A model generated the notes under the pieces. The model was not told the DNA's origin. It ran no database searches and was given only the letters and a program-made list of their open reading frames with translations. A stretch of DNA of 64,000 bases from Chromohalobacter canadensis (GTDB taxonomy: Bacteria > Pseudomonadota > Gammaproteobacteria > Pseudomonadales > Halomonadaceae), in contig NZ_CP140151.1 of assembly GCF_034479555.1 (NCBI RefSeq), positions 3,348,001-3,412,000 on the forward strand, in the 5' to 3' direction. The position numbers and the translations under genes were made by a program. Of this stretch, positions 51,163 to 59,908 are shown piece by piece (the stretch's first letter is position 1; every line of letters begins with the position of its first letter).

Positions 51163-53364
51163 ATGAGTTATCTAAAAAAAGGGAATTCTGCTTTCAGGAA
51201 CCAACAGCTTAAAGAAGCTGTAAATCTATATGAAAAGGCGGCAGAAGAAAACCCAGCGGTATCTTTTTTTTCTGATTTTAATATAAAATTGGCAAGAAGA
51301 AAGATAGCATCGACTTCTTTTTCATTTCCAAGTAAAAGAGAGTTAGTCAGTACGAATGAAGTTTTAGGCCAAAATTTAGTAAATAATATTGAGTATTACT
51401 CAAAAAACCATCCTGCGGCACCTTACCTACTAAACCATCAGCTTTACACTGTAGATATAGTTATACCTGTTTATAATGCGCTTGAAGATGTTAAGCGCTG
51501 TCTTGAGTCTGTAGTTAAGCATACAGATAATTTCAGAATTACGACCTATATCGTAGATGATGCGTCAGAGGAAAATACCACCGCTTTTCTACGAAGCTTT
51601 TGTAAACAGCACAAAGGCTTTGAGCTAATTGAACATAAGAAGAACTGTGGTTATACCAAAACCGTTAATGATGGGTTGAAAGCTTCTAAATCGGACTATG
51701 TAGTTACGTTGAATAGTGATGCCATTGTTACCAAAGGCTGGTTACAAGGGTTAGTACGTTGTATGAGAACAGGTGACAGGCTAGGTATTGTTGGTCCCTT
51801 ATCGAATGCTGCAAGCTGGCAGAATGTACCGGCGCTCTATGATAAAAATAACCAGTTTGCTGTCAATGAATTACCTCATGATATGACACCAAATGATATG
51901 GCGGAATTGGTGCTAAAAGTATCTAATCACCTTTATCCGCGTGTACCATTTGTTAATGGCTTCTGTTTCATAATTACTAAGGAAGTTATTGAAAAAATAG
52001 GATATCTGGATGAGGCCACGTTCCCGACTGGTTATGGAGAAGAGAATGATTACTGCCTGCGCGCTGCCCAAGCGGGGTTTGAGTTAGCCATAGCGGACGA
52101 TACATACGTCTTTCACGCTAAATCGAAAAGTTTTGGCCATGAAAAGCGTAAGGAATATTCCAAGAAGGGTTCAGCCAGCCTGAAAGCGAAGCATGGTGAC
52201 GAGAAGGTGAACAGCTTAGCTGGCCAAATTCGGGATATGAAGGTTTTTCAAAATATTCGCGATAAGGTTGAAAATGGACTAGCGTTTAGAAACACATGTA
52301 AAGAATACTCTGATCCCCTGCAAAAAAGAGTTCTATTTTTACTGCCCGTGTCTGGTGGCGGTGGTGGGGTCCATTCTATTGTGCAGGAAACCATAGGGAT
52401 GCGTCGAATCGGGGTGAAGGCTAATATAGCTGTACCCCAAAAGCATCGCCATAAATTTTTGAAAGTTTATGAGGATGTTGAAGATCGGGAAGATATTTTT
52501 TTAGGGTTTGAAGATACAGATTTGATTGATATCTCAGGGGGGTATGACGTAATCATTGGGACTATTTACACTTCGATGAAGCTCGTGGAAAAGATAAGCC
52601 AAGTAAATAAGGAAATAATACCAGCCTACTATATCCAAGATTATGAACCACTTTTTTCGGAGCCTGGAAGTAACTCTTGGAAAGAAGCCTACGATTCTTA
52701 TAAGCTATTGCCCCACGCTATATTGTTCGCCAAAACGGACTGGATATGTGAGAAAATTTTTGACGTTCATGGTGTGAAAGTTAAAAAAGTTTCTCCAAGT
52801 ATAGATCATGATATTTATCACCCTGATGTATCTGCTAAGGCCAAAGCTGGTTTGAGCGATAAGCTCGTTATGTCAGCCATGATCAGACCAAAAACCCCTC
52901 GGCGTGGTGCTGAACGAACCATGCAATTCTTGAAAAATTTGTTCGATGAAATGAACGAAAATATTCATATTGAGATATTTGGTTGTGAGGAAAGTGATCC
53001 ACGGTTTCAAAAATTGGAGCGCGATTTTACATATCACAATTATGGTGTGTTGACCCGTGAAGGAGTCGCTTCTATATTGAAACGCTCAGATTATTTTGTA
53101 GATTTTTCTGATTACCAGGCTTTTGGGCGTACTGGATTAGAAGCAATGGCATGTGGTGCTGCAGTTATGATTACTAAATTCGGCGGGGTAGAAGAGTACG
53201 CTCAGGATAATAGTAACTGCATGCTTTGTGACGTATTTAGCGAAGCTTACGGTCGTTTTGACTTTAATCGTTTATCCTCTGTTATGAAGAAAAATGCTAT
53301 TTTAACCGCCTCGGAATACTCAGTGCATAAAGCTTCTGTAACTATATTAAATGCGCTTGCGTAA
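51163..53364 (+). CDS. two-domain glycosyltransferase (GT2 plus GT4-like)
   Basis: The 733-residue protein begins with a short helical repeat segment, then a GT2 domain (about 85-330; VDIVIPVYNALEDVKRCLES, DDAS, LNSDAIVTKGW as the DxD-type region, GYGEENDYCLRA) and a GT4-like domain (about 385-730; LPVSGGGGGVHSIVQE, AMIRPKTPRRGAER, FGRTGLEAMACGAAVMITKF). It could add two sugars in succession to the surface glycan. The start at 51163 follows AAGGGG. AT-rich. Confidence 0.85.
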   Translation: MSYLKKGNSAFRNQQLKEAVNLYEKAAEENPAVSFFSDFNIKLARRKIASTSFSFPSKRELVSTNEVLGQNLVNNIEYYSKNHPAAPYLLNHQLYTVDIVIPVYNALEDVKRCLESVVKHTDNFRITTYIVDDASEENTTAFLRSFCKQHKGFELIEHKKNCGYTKTVNDGLKASKSDYVVTLNSDAIVTKGWLQGLVRCMRTGDRLGIVGPLSNAASWQNVPALYDKNNQFAVNELPHDMTPNDMAELVLKVSNHLYPRVPFVNGFCFIITKEVIEKIGYLDEATFPTGYGEENDYCLRAAQAGFELAIADDTYVFHAKSKSFGHEKRKEYSKKGSASLKAKHGDEKVNSLAGQIRDMKVFQNIRDKVENGLAFRNTCKEYSDPLQKRVLFLLPVSGGGGGVHSIVQETIGMRRIGVKANIAVPQKHRHKFLKVYEDVEDREDIFLGFEDTDLIDISGGYDVIIGTIYTSMKLVEKISQVNKEIIPAYYIQDYEPLFSEPGSNSWKEAYDSYKLLPHAILFAKTDWICEKIFDVHGVKVKKVSPSIDHDIYHPDVSAKAKAGLSDKLVMSAMIRPKTPRRGAERTMQFLKNLFDEMNENIHIEIFGCEESDPRFQKLERDFTYHNYGVLTREGVASILKRSDYFVDFSDYQAFGRTGLEAMACGAAVMITKFGGVEEYAQDNSNCMLCDVFSEAYGRFDFNRLSSVMKKNAILTASEYSVHKASVTILNALA

Positions 53365-53394
53365 CTGTATTTTATTAAATTAAAAGGTGTTTTG

Positions 53395-54342
53395 ATGTGT
53401 GATGATAGGCTATTGGTTTACGTATTTGCTGACAAAGAATACGAAATTTTTGTGCTTCCTTATATTTTCTTTTCGTTAAAATATAATAAAGATGCCATTG
53501 TGGAAGTTGTTCTTGACGATCATGATTCCCCTTTGTTGAAATCGTGTCGAGGGGTTGAAGTTTTATATGAGCTTTATGGTGATAGGTTTGTTATTAGAAA
53601 AAGCCAGCTAACTGGCCGAAATTATATCAATTTAAATGCAAGAAGGTTTGTTGAAGAGCCTGAGAGTGTTGCAAAATATATATATATTGGTGATATTGAT
53701 ATCATGATTATGGATGATATCAAGTCAAAGCATCTGGATCTTATCAAAGAGCATAAAATCCCATTTTCTAATATAATAAGAAACCCTGAAGACAGTAAAA
53801 AACGACTAACGGGACTACATTTCTCAGAATATAATAAATTATATCCACTTCCTGATCTTTCCGATCTAGATCTTCTTAGGAATAATGACGAGCATTTGTT
53901 ATATTTGATTGTAAGTCGAAAAGGTTATATGGTTCCAGCCGACTTTAGGGAACGGCCAGAATTAGGTGTTCATATGTCTCTTTCTAGGGACCCGCTGGGA
54001 AGAACAAGCGGGCCTAAACAACAAACATATCAGCGAAAAAGTATTGGTTGGGGTGGGAGTGGGTATTATCAAGAGTTCCAAGAAACTATCACTGCCAGTG
54101 ACTTTAAGGTTCTTGAGGATCACCTCGACGTAAGGTTTAAACTATTTGTTCTTATTTTAGAGTCAATTATTAAAGAAAGGTTTGATGACCTTGCTAAATT
54201 TGGGCTTGGATATTTAGTCGATAGGTCAGCTTTTATTCAAAGCGATATGTATAAATTAAAGGATGTTTTAAAATATAACTATGGCATTGAGGAAATGCTT
54301 GCATTCCCCTTGAGGAAGGAAATTAAAAGTTCTGTAAAATGA
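53395..54342 (+). CDS. putative GT-A glycosyltransferase
   Basis: The 315-residue protein starts LLVYVFADKEYEIFVLPYIF and carries a DxD motif in YIGDIDIMIMDD (about residue 100), which resembles the sugar-nucleotide site of GT8-like enzymes. No closer family is recognised. The ATG at 53395 follows AAAAGGTG. It is among the most AT-rich genes in the window, and an IS3-family element starts 30 bp after its stop. Confidence 0.6.
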   Translation: MCDDRLLVYVFADKEYEIFVLPYIFFSLKYNKDAIVEVVLDDHDSPLLKSCRGVEVLYELYGDRFVIRKSQLTGRNYINLNARRFVEEPESVAKYIYIGDIDIMIMDDIKSKHLDLIKEHKIPFSNIIRNPEDSKKRLTGLHFSEYNKLYPLPDLSDLDLLRNNDEHLLYLIVSRKGYMVPADFRERPELGVHMSLSRDPLGRTSGPKQQTYQRKSIGWGGSGYYQEFQETITASDFKVLEDHLDVRFKLFVLILESIIKERFDDLAKFGLGYLVDRSAFIQSDMYKLKDVLKYNYGIEEMLAFPLRKEIKSSVK

Positions 54343-54427
54343 TGTTCACTTCCAGTAAGCAGAGAAAATGTTGAAGTGACCCCCTCCACAGCTGCACAGG
54401 CTATAGTGCAGTCACCAGGAGGAGAAG

Positions 54428-54740
54428 ATGAACGACGACACCCCCAATCAAGCGATGGACCGCGAAGCGCAAAGCGTCTGTGGTCATGGACATCTTCAAG
54501 GGCAAGACCACGGTCGCTGAGGTCGCGCGACAGCATGACCTCACCGTCTCCGAGGTCGAAAGCTGGATCGATGAAGCCCAGCGCAACATGGAGAACGGGG
54601 TCAAGGCCCGTCCCAAGGATATCCGCGAGCAATACGAGTCCGACTTGCGGGAAACCAAGGAGGCGCTGGGCGAGGCCCGCTTGCAGATCTACGCACTAAA
54701 AAAGTGGCGTCTCCTGCTCGACAAGGACGAGAACTCGTAA
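54428..54740 (+). pseudogene. IS3-family OrfA with a frameshift near its start
   Basis: From ATG 54428 the frame reads MNDDTP and then, after a one-base shift in the run ACCCCCAA (about 54440-54447), continues IKRWTAKRKASVVMDIFKG and on through an HTH (TVAEVARQHDLTVSEVESW) to a leucine-rich coiled coil. A shorter product from 54480 or 54486 would keep the HTH. The OrfA-like start at 55654 (MRDNLPINRWTVK) in the remnant supports this reading. The slippery A6G at 54698-54704 lies near the end, for fusion with OrfB. Confidence 0.75.
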
Positions 54741-55540
54741 GGTCGTTGCAGGCGGAAATGGCCCAGGAAGGCCACGTGGTATCACTGGCCAAACTTTGCC
54801 GCTGGTTGGGCTTCCCACGGCGAAGTCTGTATTACCGGCCAAAGGCCCGGCCTCGTGTCGTTAATACGGAACTGACGGCCCGGGTGACGCTGGAACGCTT
54901 TCCTAGCTACGGCTATCGTCGGCTGGCGTGCGTGCTGGGTGAGAACCGCAAGCCGGTCCAGCGCATCCTGCAGCTCAAGGGCTGGCAGGTGCGCAAGCGA
55001 CCGCAGGGCTTCCGACCTCGCGCCAGAAGCTTGCCGTCGATCACCTCACGGCCAGATGAGCGCTGGGCCACGGATCTCACCCACGTGTGGTGCGGTAAGG
55101 ATCGGCGGGCCAGCCTGGCGGTCATCATCGACTGTTGCACGCGTGAGATCCTCGGTTGGCGGTTATCGGACAATGGTAACAGCAAGACAGCGGAGGCCGC
55201 CTTGGAGGAAGCACTGATTTATCGGCTGGGGGCGCTGGGACGCGTTCAGCAACCGCTGGCACTTCGCTCCGACAACGGGCTCATTTTCAGTAGCCGCCAC
55301 TACACGGGCACGGTAAAGGCCTATGGCCTCACGCAGGAGTTCACGACGCCGTATACACCGGAACAGAACGGGCTCGTGGAGCGCTTCTTCCGGTCCTTGA
55401 AGGAGGAGTGCATCTGGCTTCATCGTTTCGAATCGCTGGGCCAAGTCAGGGTCGTGATCCATCGCTGGATCCGGTACTACAACGAAGAGCGGCCACATCA
55501 GTCTCTGGACTACGTGGCCCCCGAGCACACCCCGCATTAA
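54704..55540 (+). CDS. IS3-family OrfB transposase (DDE integrase core)
   Basis: The 278-residue frame has an HTH_21-like start (LCRWLGFPRRSLYYRPK) and an rve core with D in WATDLTHVW, D in LRSDNGLIF and E in GLVERFFRSL, ending with HQSLDYVAPEH. It lies in the -1 frame relative to OrfA and is probably made by programmed frameshifting at AAAAAAG (54698-54704). Catalytic residues are intact. Confidence 0.9.
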   Translation: MASPARQGRELVRSLQAEMAQEGHVVSLAKLCRWLGFPRRSLYYRPKARPRVVNTELTARVTLERFPSYGYRRLACVLGENRKPVQRILQLKGWQVRKRPQGFRPRARSLPSITSRPDERWATDLTHVWCGKDRRASLAVIIDCCTREILGWRLSDNGNSKTAEAALEEALIYRLGALGRVQQPLALRSDNGLIFSSRHYTGTVKAYGLTQEFTTPYTPEQNGLVERFFRSLKEECIWLHRFESLGQVRVVIHRWIRYYNEERPHQSLDYVAPEHTPH

Positions 55541-55597
55541 CGGCGTAGGGTGTGCAGAAACTAAGGGGGGGGGGGGCATTACAATGTGTTGCTATGG

Positions 55598-55850
55598 TGA
55601 AGTGCCCCTCTCCAAAGTTGCATAGGATATAGAGAAGCCATCAAAAGGACAGGATGCGCGACAACCTTCCCATCAATCGATGGACCGTGAAGCCGCAAGG
55701 CCGCCAAGGTCATCGATATCTTCAAAGGTAATATCACAGTTGGTGAGGTGGCCCCAGTATGATCTCGCTGTCTCCCAGATTGAAAGCTGGATTGAAGAAG
55801 CCCTACGCAGCATGGAGAACGGGTTTAAAACCTTTCTTAAGGATATGTAG
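55598..55850 (+). mobile_element. left-end remnant of a related IS3-family element
   Basis: Begins with TGAAGTGCCCCTCTCC, matching the left end at 54372, followed by a decayed OrfA (MRDNLPINRWTVK, later VSQIESWIEEALRSMENGF) with frameshifts. Homology stops about 100 bp before the sulfotransferase gene. Confidence 0.75.
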
Positions 55851-55952
55851 GCGTTCAGAAAGCAAAGGGCATACATTTTCTATATCGGCTACTAAGTAAA
55901 TACTCTATTTTTACTCAAAGTATACATCCGCAGTGCAATAAGGGACGTTCTT

Positions 55953-56741
55953 ATGCAAAAACCTAATTTTTTATGTATTGGTGCCCAGAAGTCTGGTACT
56001 ACATGGCTTCACCATTGGTTTTCACAGAGAGAAGATTTGTACGTACCCTCAAAAAAAGAGCTAATGTTCTTTGACGTAGAGGCAAATTATAGGAAAGGAA
56101 GTGAGTGGTATTATAATTTTTTCGAAGATGTTAAAAAAGAGACAGTAATCGGAGAAGTTACTCCAGGCTATATGTGGGTCTCTTCCAGTTATCCTGAATG
56201 GAATCCTCCAAGTGAATTTAGGCAGGCTATACCAGAAAGGATTTACGCGAACCTGGGTCCTAATGTAAAAATTGTGGCAATCTTGCGTAATCCCATTGAT
56301 AGGGCAATGAGCGCATTTATGCACCATAAAAAGAAAAATCGTATAAATGAGTCAGAAAGATTTTTTGATGTTGCCCATAAATTTGGCATCGTGCATATGG
56401 GTTTTTATTATGCCCATCTTTTAAGATATCTTGAGACTTTCTCCAGTAATAACATCCATGTGGTTAGTTACGAAGAGTTCTTTTCTAACTCCGAGGCTAG
56501 GCGTGATCTGTCAAAGTTCCTAACAGGGATTGCGGATGATGGCAGTCAATACCTTGCCAAAGGTGTTCATAGAGGGCTTGGATTTACTAGGGGCGTGAAT
56601 GGTGTAATGGATAATCAGGAAAACAAAATAGCCGACCGGACTGATATAGAAAAATTGACAAGTCTCTATAGTGATGATGTTGCACATCTAAGAGAGCAGT
56701 TCAAAATTGACACAAGTAAATGGCATGAATTTAAGGGCTAA
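55953..56741 (+). CDS. PAPS-dependent sulfotransferase
   Basis: The 262-residue protein has the PAPS 5'-phosphosulfate loop GAQKSGTTWLHHWF at residues 8-21 and the 3'-phosphate motif RNPIDRAMSAFMHH near residue 115, as in heparan-sulfate sulfotransferase-like bacterial enzymes. It should transfer sulfate to a sugar of the polysaccharide. PAPS comes from CysD and CysNC and the PAP product is removed by CysQ, all in this window. AT-rich; flanked on both sides by IS3 remnants, suggesting it arrived as a mobile cargo. RBS AAGGGACG. Confidence 0.9.
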   Translation: MQKPNFLCIGAQKSGTTWLHHWFSQREDLYVPSKKELMFFDVEANYRKGSEWYYNFFEDVKKETVIGEVTPGYMWVSSSYPEWNPPSEFRQAIPERIYANLGPNVKIVAILRNPIDRAMSAFMHHKKKNRINESERFFDVAHKFGIVHMGFYYAHLLRYLETFSSNNIHVVSYEEFFSNSEARRDLSKFLTGIADDGSQYLAKGVHRGLGFTRGVNGVMDNQENKIADRTDIEKLTSLYSDDVAHLREQFKIDTSKWHEFKG

Positions 56742-56774
56742 AGAAAACTCATGTAAACTATCCCTTTTTTTGAG

Positions 56775-57070
56775 GTGCACAGGCTATACTGTAATCAGGA
56801 GGACAGAAAGAATGAGCGCCGGGCCATGGATCTCACTCACGCAGGAGTTTACGACGCCGTATACACCGGAACGAGCATGGGCCCGTCGAGCGCTTTTTTG
56901 ATCCTTGAAAGCAGATGTATCTGGCTGCTCTATTTCGAATCGCTGGGCCAAGCCATGGTCGTAATTAACCGCTGGGCCAAATACTACAATGACTAAAAGC
57001 TACATAAGTCTCTGCATATATGGCACCTCGAGCATGCCCAGCTTAACTGCGCAGAGTGTGAAGAACCAGT
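56775..57070 (+). mobile_element. internally deleted IS3-family remnant
   Basis: Starts with left-end-like sequence (TGCACAGGCTATACTG) and then jumps to the last third of OrfB (LTQEFTTPYTPE, then frameshifted pieces matching the region of RFFRSLKEE and VVIHRWIRYYN), ending with decayed right-end sequence. It lies just downstream of the sulfotransferase gene. Confidence 0.75.
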
Positions 57071-57127
57071 GGGATATGTAGAAGCTTGAAGCTTATACGT
57101 TACTGCGAAAGAACTAAGGAGTTGTAA

Positions 57128-58294
57128 GTGAAAGTCGCTATTGCCGGTACTGGCTATGTAGGCCTGTCCAACGCCATGCTGTTGGCGCAGCACAATGAGG
57201 TCGTTGCTCTAGACATTGTGCCTGAAAAGGTGGAGTTGCTTAATGACAAGCAATCTCCCATCGAGGATGCGGAAATCTCTGAATTTCTCGCCAATCGTGA
57301 ACTGAACTTTACGGCGACTTTGGATAAAGAACAGGCGTATCGTGATGCCGACTACGTGGTGATCGCTACGCCGACGGATTATGATCCGGAGACTAACTAC
57401 TTCAATACGTCTAGTGTCGAAGCCGTCATCCAGGATGTGATGAGCATCAATCCTCAAGCGGTGATGGTGATCAAGTCCACGGTGCCGGTTGGATACACGG
57501 TTGAAGCTTGTGAAAAGTTCGGCACTCAGAATCTGATGTTTTCTCCGGAATTTCTGCGTGAAGGTAAGGCGCTATTCGATAACCTGCATCCTTCGCGCAT
57601 TATCGTTGGGGAGCGCTCTGAGCGTGCCGAGACCTTTGCCGGCTTGCTGAAACAAGGCGCAGTAAAAGAAGACGTGGCAGTGTTATTCACCAATAGCACT
57701 GAGGCAGAAGCAATCAAGTTGTTCGCCAATACCTACCTGGCGATGCGCGTGGCCTACTTCAACGAGCTGGATACCTACGCCGAGACCCATGGCCTGGACG
57801 CGCGTCAGATCATCGAGGGGGTAGGGTTGGACCCACGTATCGGTAGCCACTATCACAATCCTAGCTTTGGCTATGGCGGGTATTGCCTGCCCAAAGATAC
57901 CAAGCAGCTATTGGCCAATTACGATGAAGTACCCAACAATATTATCCAGGCCATCGTCGAGGCTAACCGTACCCGCAAAGACTTCATCGCGGAGTCCGTG
58001 CTGCGCCGTAATCCCAAAGTGGTGGGTGTTTACCGGCTGATCATGAAGTCAGGCTCCGATAACTTCCGTGCCAGCGCAATGCAGGGTGTGATGAAGCGCA
58101 TCAAAGCCAAGGGCATTGAAGTGGTCGTTTTTGAACCTGCGCTGGAAGAGAAGACCTTCTTCGGCTCACGGGTGGTTCATGAATTGGAGACTTTCAAATC
58201 CGAGGTGGATGTGATTCTCGCTAACCGCATGGTGGAAGAGCTGAGCGATGTGGCTGAGAAGGTGTATACGCGTGATTTGTTTGGGAGTGATTGA
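57128..58294 (+). CDS. ugd: UDP-glucose 6-dehydrogenase
   Basis: The 388-residue enzyme oxidises UDP-glucose to UDP-glucuronate in two NAD+-dependent steps. The N-terminal loop is [14 protein letters not shown], the catalytic cysteine is in [14 protein letters not shown] (about residue 258), and [12 protein letters not shown] is the NAD site. The start is GTG at 57128 with AAGGAG upstream. Glucuronate would give the glycan acidic sugar units. GC content returns to backbone-like levels here. Confidence 0.95.
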   Translation: MKVAIAGTGYVGLSNAMLLAQHNEVVALDIVPEKVELLNDKQSPIEDAEISEFLANRELNFTATLDKEQAYRDADYVVIATPTDYDPETNYFNTSSVEAVIQDVMSINPQAVMVIKSTVPVGYTVEACEKFGTQNLMFSPEFLREGKALFDNLHPSRIIVGERSERAETFAGLLKQGAVKEDVAVLFTNSTEAEAIKLFANTYLAMRVAYFNELDTYAETHGLDARQIIEGVGLDPRIGSHYHNPSFGYGGYCLPKDTKQLLANYDEVPNNIIQAIVEANRTRKDFIAESVLRRNPKVVGVYRLIMKSGSDNFRASAMQGVMKRIKAKGIEVVVFEPALEEKTFFGSRVVHELETFKSEVDVILANRMVEELSDVAEKVYTRDLFGSD

Positions 58295-58297
58295 CAA

Positions 58298-59908
58298 ATG
58301 GTAGAGGGCGAAACGGCGATATCAGTCGAGGCTGTCGTGAGGGCGTTTCATGAAGTCAGGCCCCATCCAGAGAAGGTGGAACAGCGGGTTAGCTTCGGCA
58401 CCTCAGGGCACCGTGGCAGCTCTCTCGTGGGATCTTTCAATGCGAGCCATATCAGCGCTATCGCTCAGTCGGTCGTCGACTATCGCCAGAAGGCGGGCTA
58501 TAGCGGTCCTCTGTTTCTGGGACATGACACGCATGCGCTGTCTCAACCTGCTTGGGAGATCACGCTTGAGGTGTTGATTGCCAATGGCGTGGACGTTTGT
58601 GTCGATGGTCAGGAGGGCGTGGTAGCGACGCCCTTGGTCAGTCGGGCCATTCTGCAATTTAATGCCGAGCATGACTCACAGCGCGCGGATGGGTTGATTA
58701 TTACGCCTTCACATAATCCTCCTGAGGACGGGGGGATTAAGTATAATCCCGCCCATGGGGGGCCTGCAGAGGGAGAGGTGACGGCTTGGATTGAGCGTCA
58801 GGCCAACGTCTACCTCACTCAAGACTTGCAGGGGGTGAAGCGGATACCGTTGGCCAAGGCGCGTGAGCGTGCTCGGCCCTACGATTTCGTCGAGACCTAT
58901 GTGGCAGGGCTTGACCAGGTGGTGGACATGACCGCGATTGCCGCGTCAGGTCTGAAGTTGGGCGTGGACCCCATGGGGGGTACGGCGCTACCGATTTGGC
59001 AGGCAATAGCGGAACGCTACAGCCTGGATGTCTCCATCGTGAACGATCAGCAATCCCCTGATTTTGCGTTTATGCCACCGGATCATGATGGCAAGATCCG
59101 CATGGATTGTTCTAGCACGGCTGCTATGGTCAACCTGCTGGCCATGAAGAACGATTTCGACTTGGCTTTTGGCAATGACCCGGATGCCGATCGCCATGGC
59201 ATCGTCGATGCCAATGGTTTGATGAATCCCAATCATTTTCTGGCGGTGGCCATCGATTACCTGTTAGCGCACCGTGATGGTTGGTCTGCTGAGTTGCAGG
59301 TCGGCAAGACACTTGTGTCTTCCGCCATCATTGACCGCGTGGTGGTAGGGCGAAAGCGCGCTATATATGAGGTGCCGGTGGGATTCAAATGGTTCGTGGA
59401 AGGTCTGTATCAGGGATGGCTGGCATTTGGCGGGGAAGAAAGCGCTGGTGCTAGTTTCCTGACCCAGGATGGGCGGCCATGGTCTACGGACAAGGATGGC
59501 ATCATTCTCTGCCTTCTCGCGGCTGAGAGTATGGCAGTAACGGGCAAGTCGCCGAGTCAGGCGTACCAAGTGCTTACTCAGCGATACGGTATACCTTTTT
59601 ATCAGCGGCTGGATGCCCCTTGTAGCGCTGAGCAGAAAGCCGCCTTCAAACGCTTGAGCTCGGATCTTTTTGAAGGTGCGACTCTCGCTGGTGATGCCAT
59701 TGAAGATATTCTGGTGGCGGCTCCCGGCAATCACGCACCGATTGGCGGCGTCAAAGTCGTCACTGCCCGTGGCTGGTTTGCCGCTCGCCCTAGCGGTACA
59801 GAGTACCTTTACAAGATTTACGCCGAGAGCTTTGTAAGTGAGCAGCATTTGAAGACCTTGGTTGATGAGGCTCAGCGGTTTCTTGATCAGGCGTTGACGA
59901 CCTCATGA
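58298..59908 (+). CDS. pgm: phosphoglucomutase (alpha-D-glucose phosphate-specific)
   Basis: The 536-residue mutase interconverts glucose-6-phosphate and glucose-1-phosphate. The sequence contains SFGTSGHRGSS, the phosphoserine loop TPSHNPPEDGG, the metal loop NDPDADRHG, the sugar loop GGEESAGASF and the phosphate-binding RPSGTEYLYKIY. It begins three bases after the ugd stop, and its stop overlaps the next gene (ATGA). It supplies precursor to both the rml and UDP-glucose routes. Confidence 0.95.
   Translation: MVEGETAISVEAVVRAFHEVRPHPEKVEQRVSFGTSGHRGSSLVGSFNASHISAIAQSVVDYRQKAGYSGPLFLGHDTHALSQPAWEITLEVLIANGVDVCVDGQEGVVATPLVSRAILQFNAEHDSQRADGLIITPSHNPPEDGGIKYNPAHGGPAEGEVTAWIERQANVYLTQDLQGVKRIPLAKARERARPYDFVETYVAGLDQVVDMTAIAASGLKLGVDPMGGTALPIWQAIAERYSLDVSIVNDQQSPDFAFMPPDHDGKIRMDCSSTAAMVNLLAMKNDFDLAFGNDPDADRHGIVDANGLMNPNHFLAVAIDYLLAHRDGWSAELQVGKTLVSSAIIDRVVVGRKRAIYEVPVGFKWFVEGLYQGWLAFGGEESAGASFLTQDGRPWSTDKDGIILCLLAAESMAVTGKSPSQAYQVLTQRYGIPFYQRLDAPCSAEQKAAFKRLSSDLFEGATLAGDAIEDILVAAPGNHAPIGGVKVVTARGWFAARPSGTEYLYKIYAESFVSEQHLKTLVDEAQRFLDQALTTS

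Larger units (their letters stand above)
54372..55583 (+). mobile_element. IS3-family insertion sequence
   Basis: 1,212 bp with imperfect inverted ends (TGAAGTGACCCCC on the left, TGTAATGCCCCCC read inward on the right) and a 4-bp direct repeat ATGT outside (54368-54371 and 55584-55587). It has two overlapping transposase frames. The right end holds a run of twelve G (55565-55576). Confidence 0.85.
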
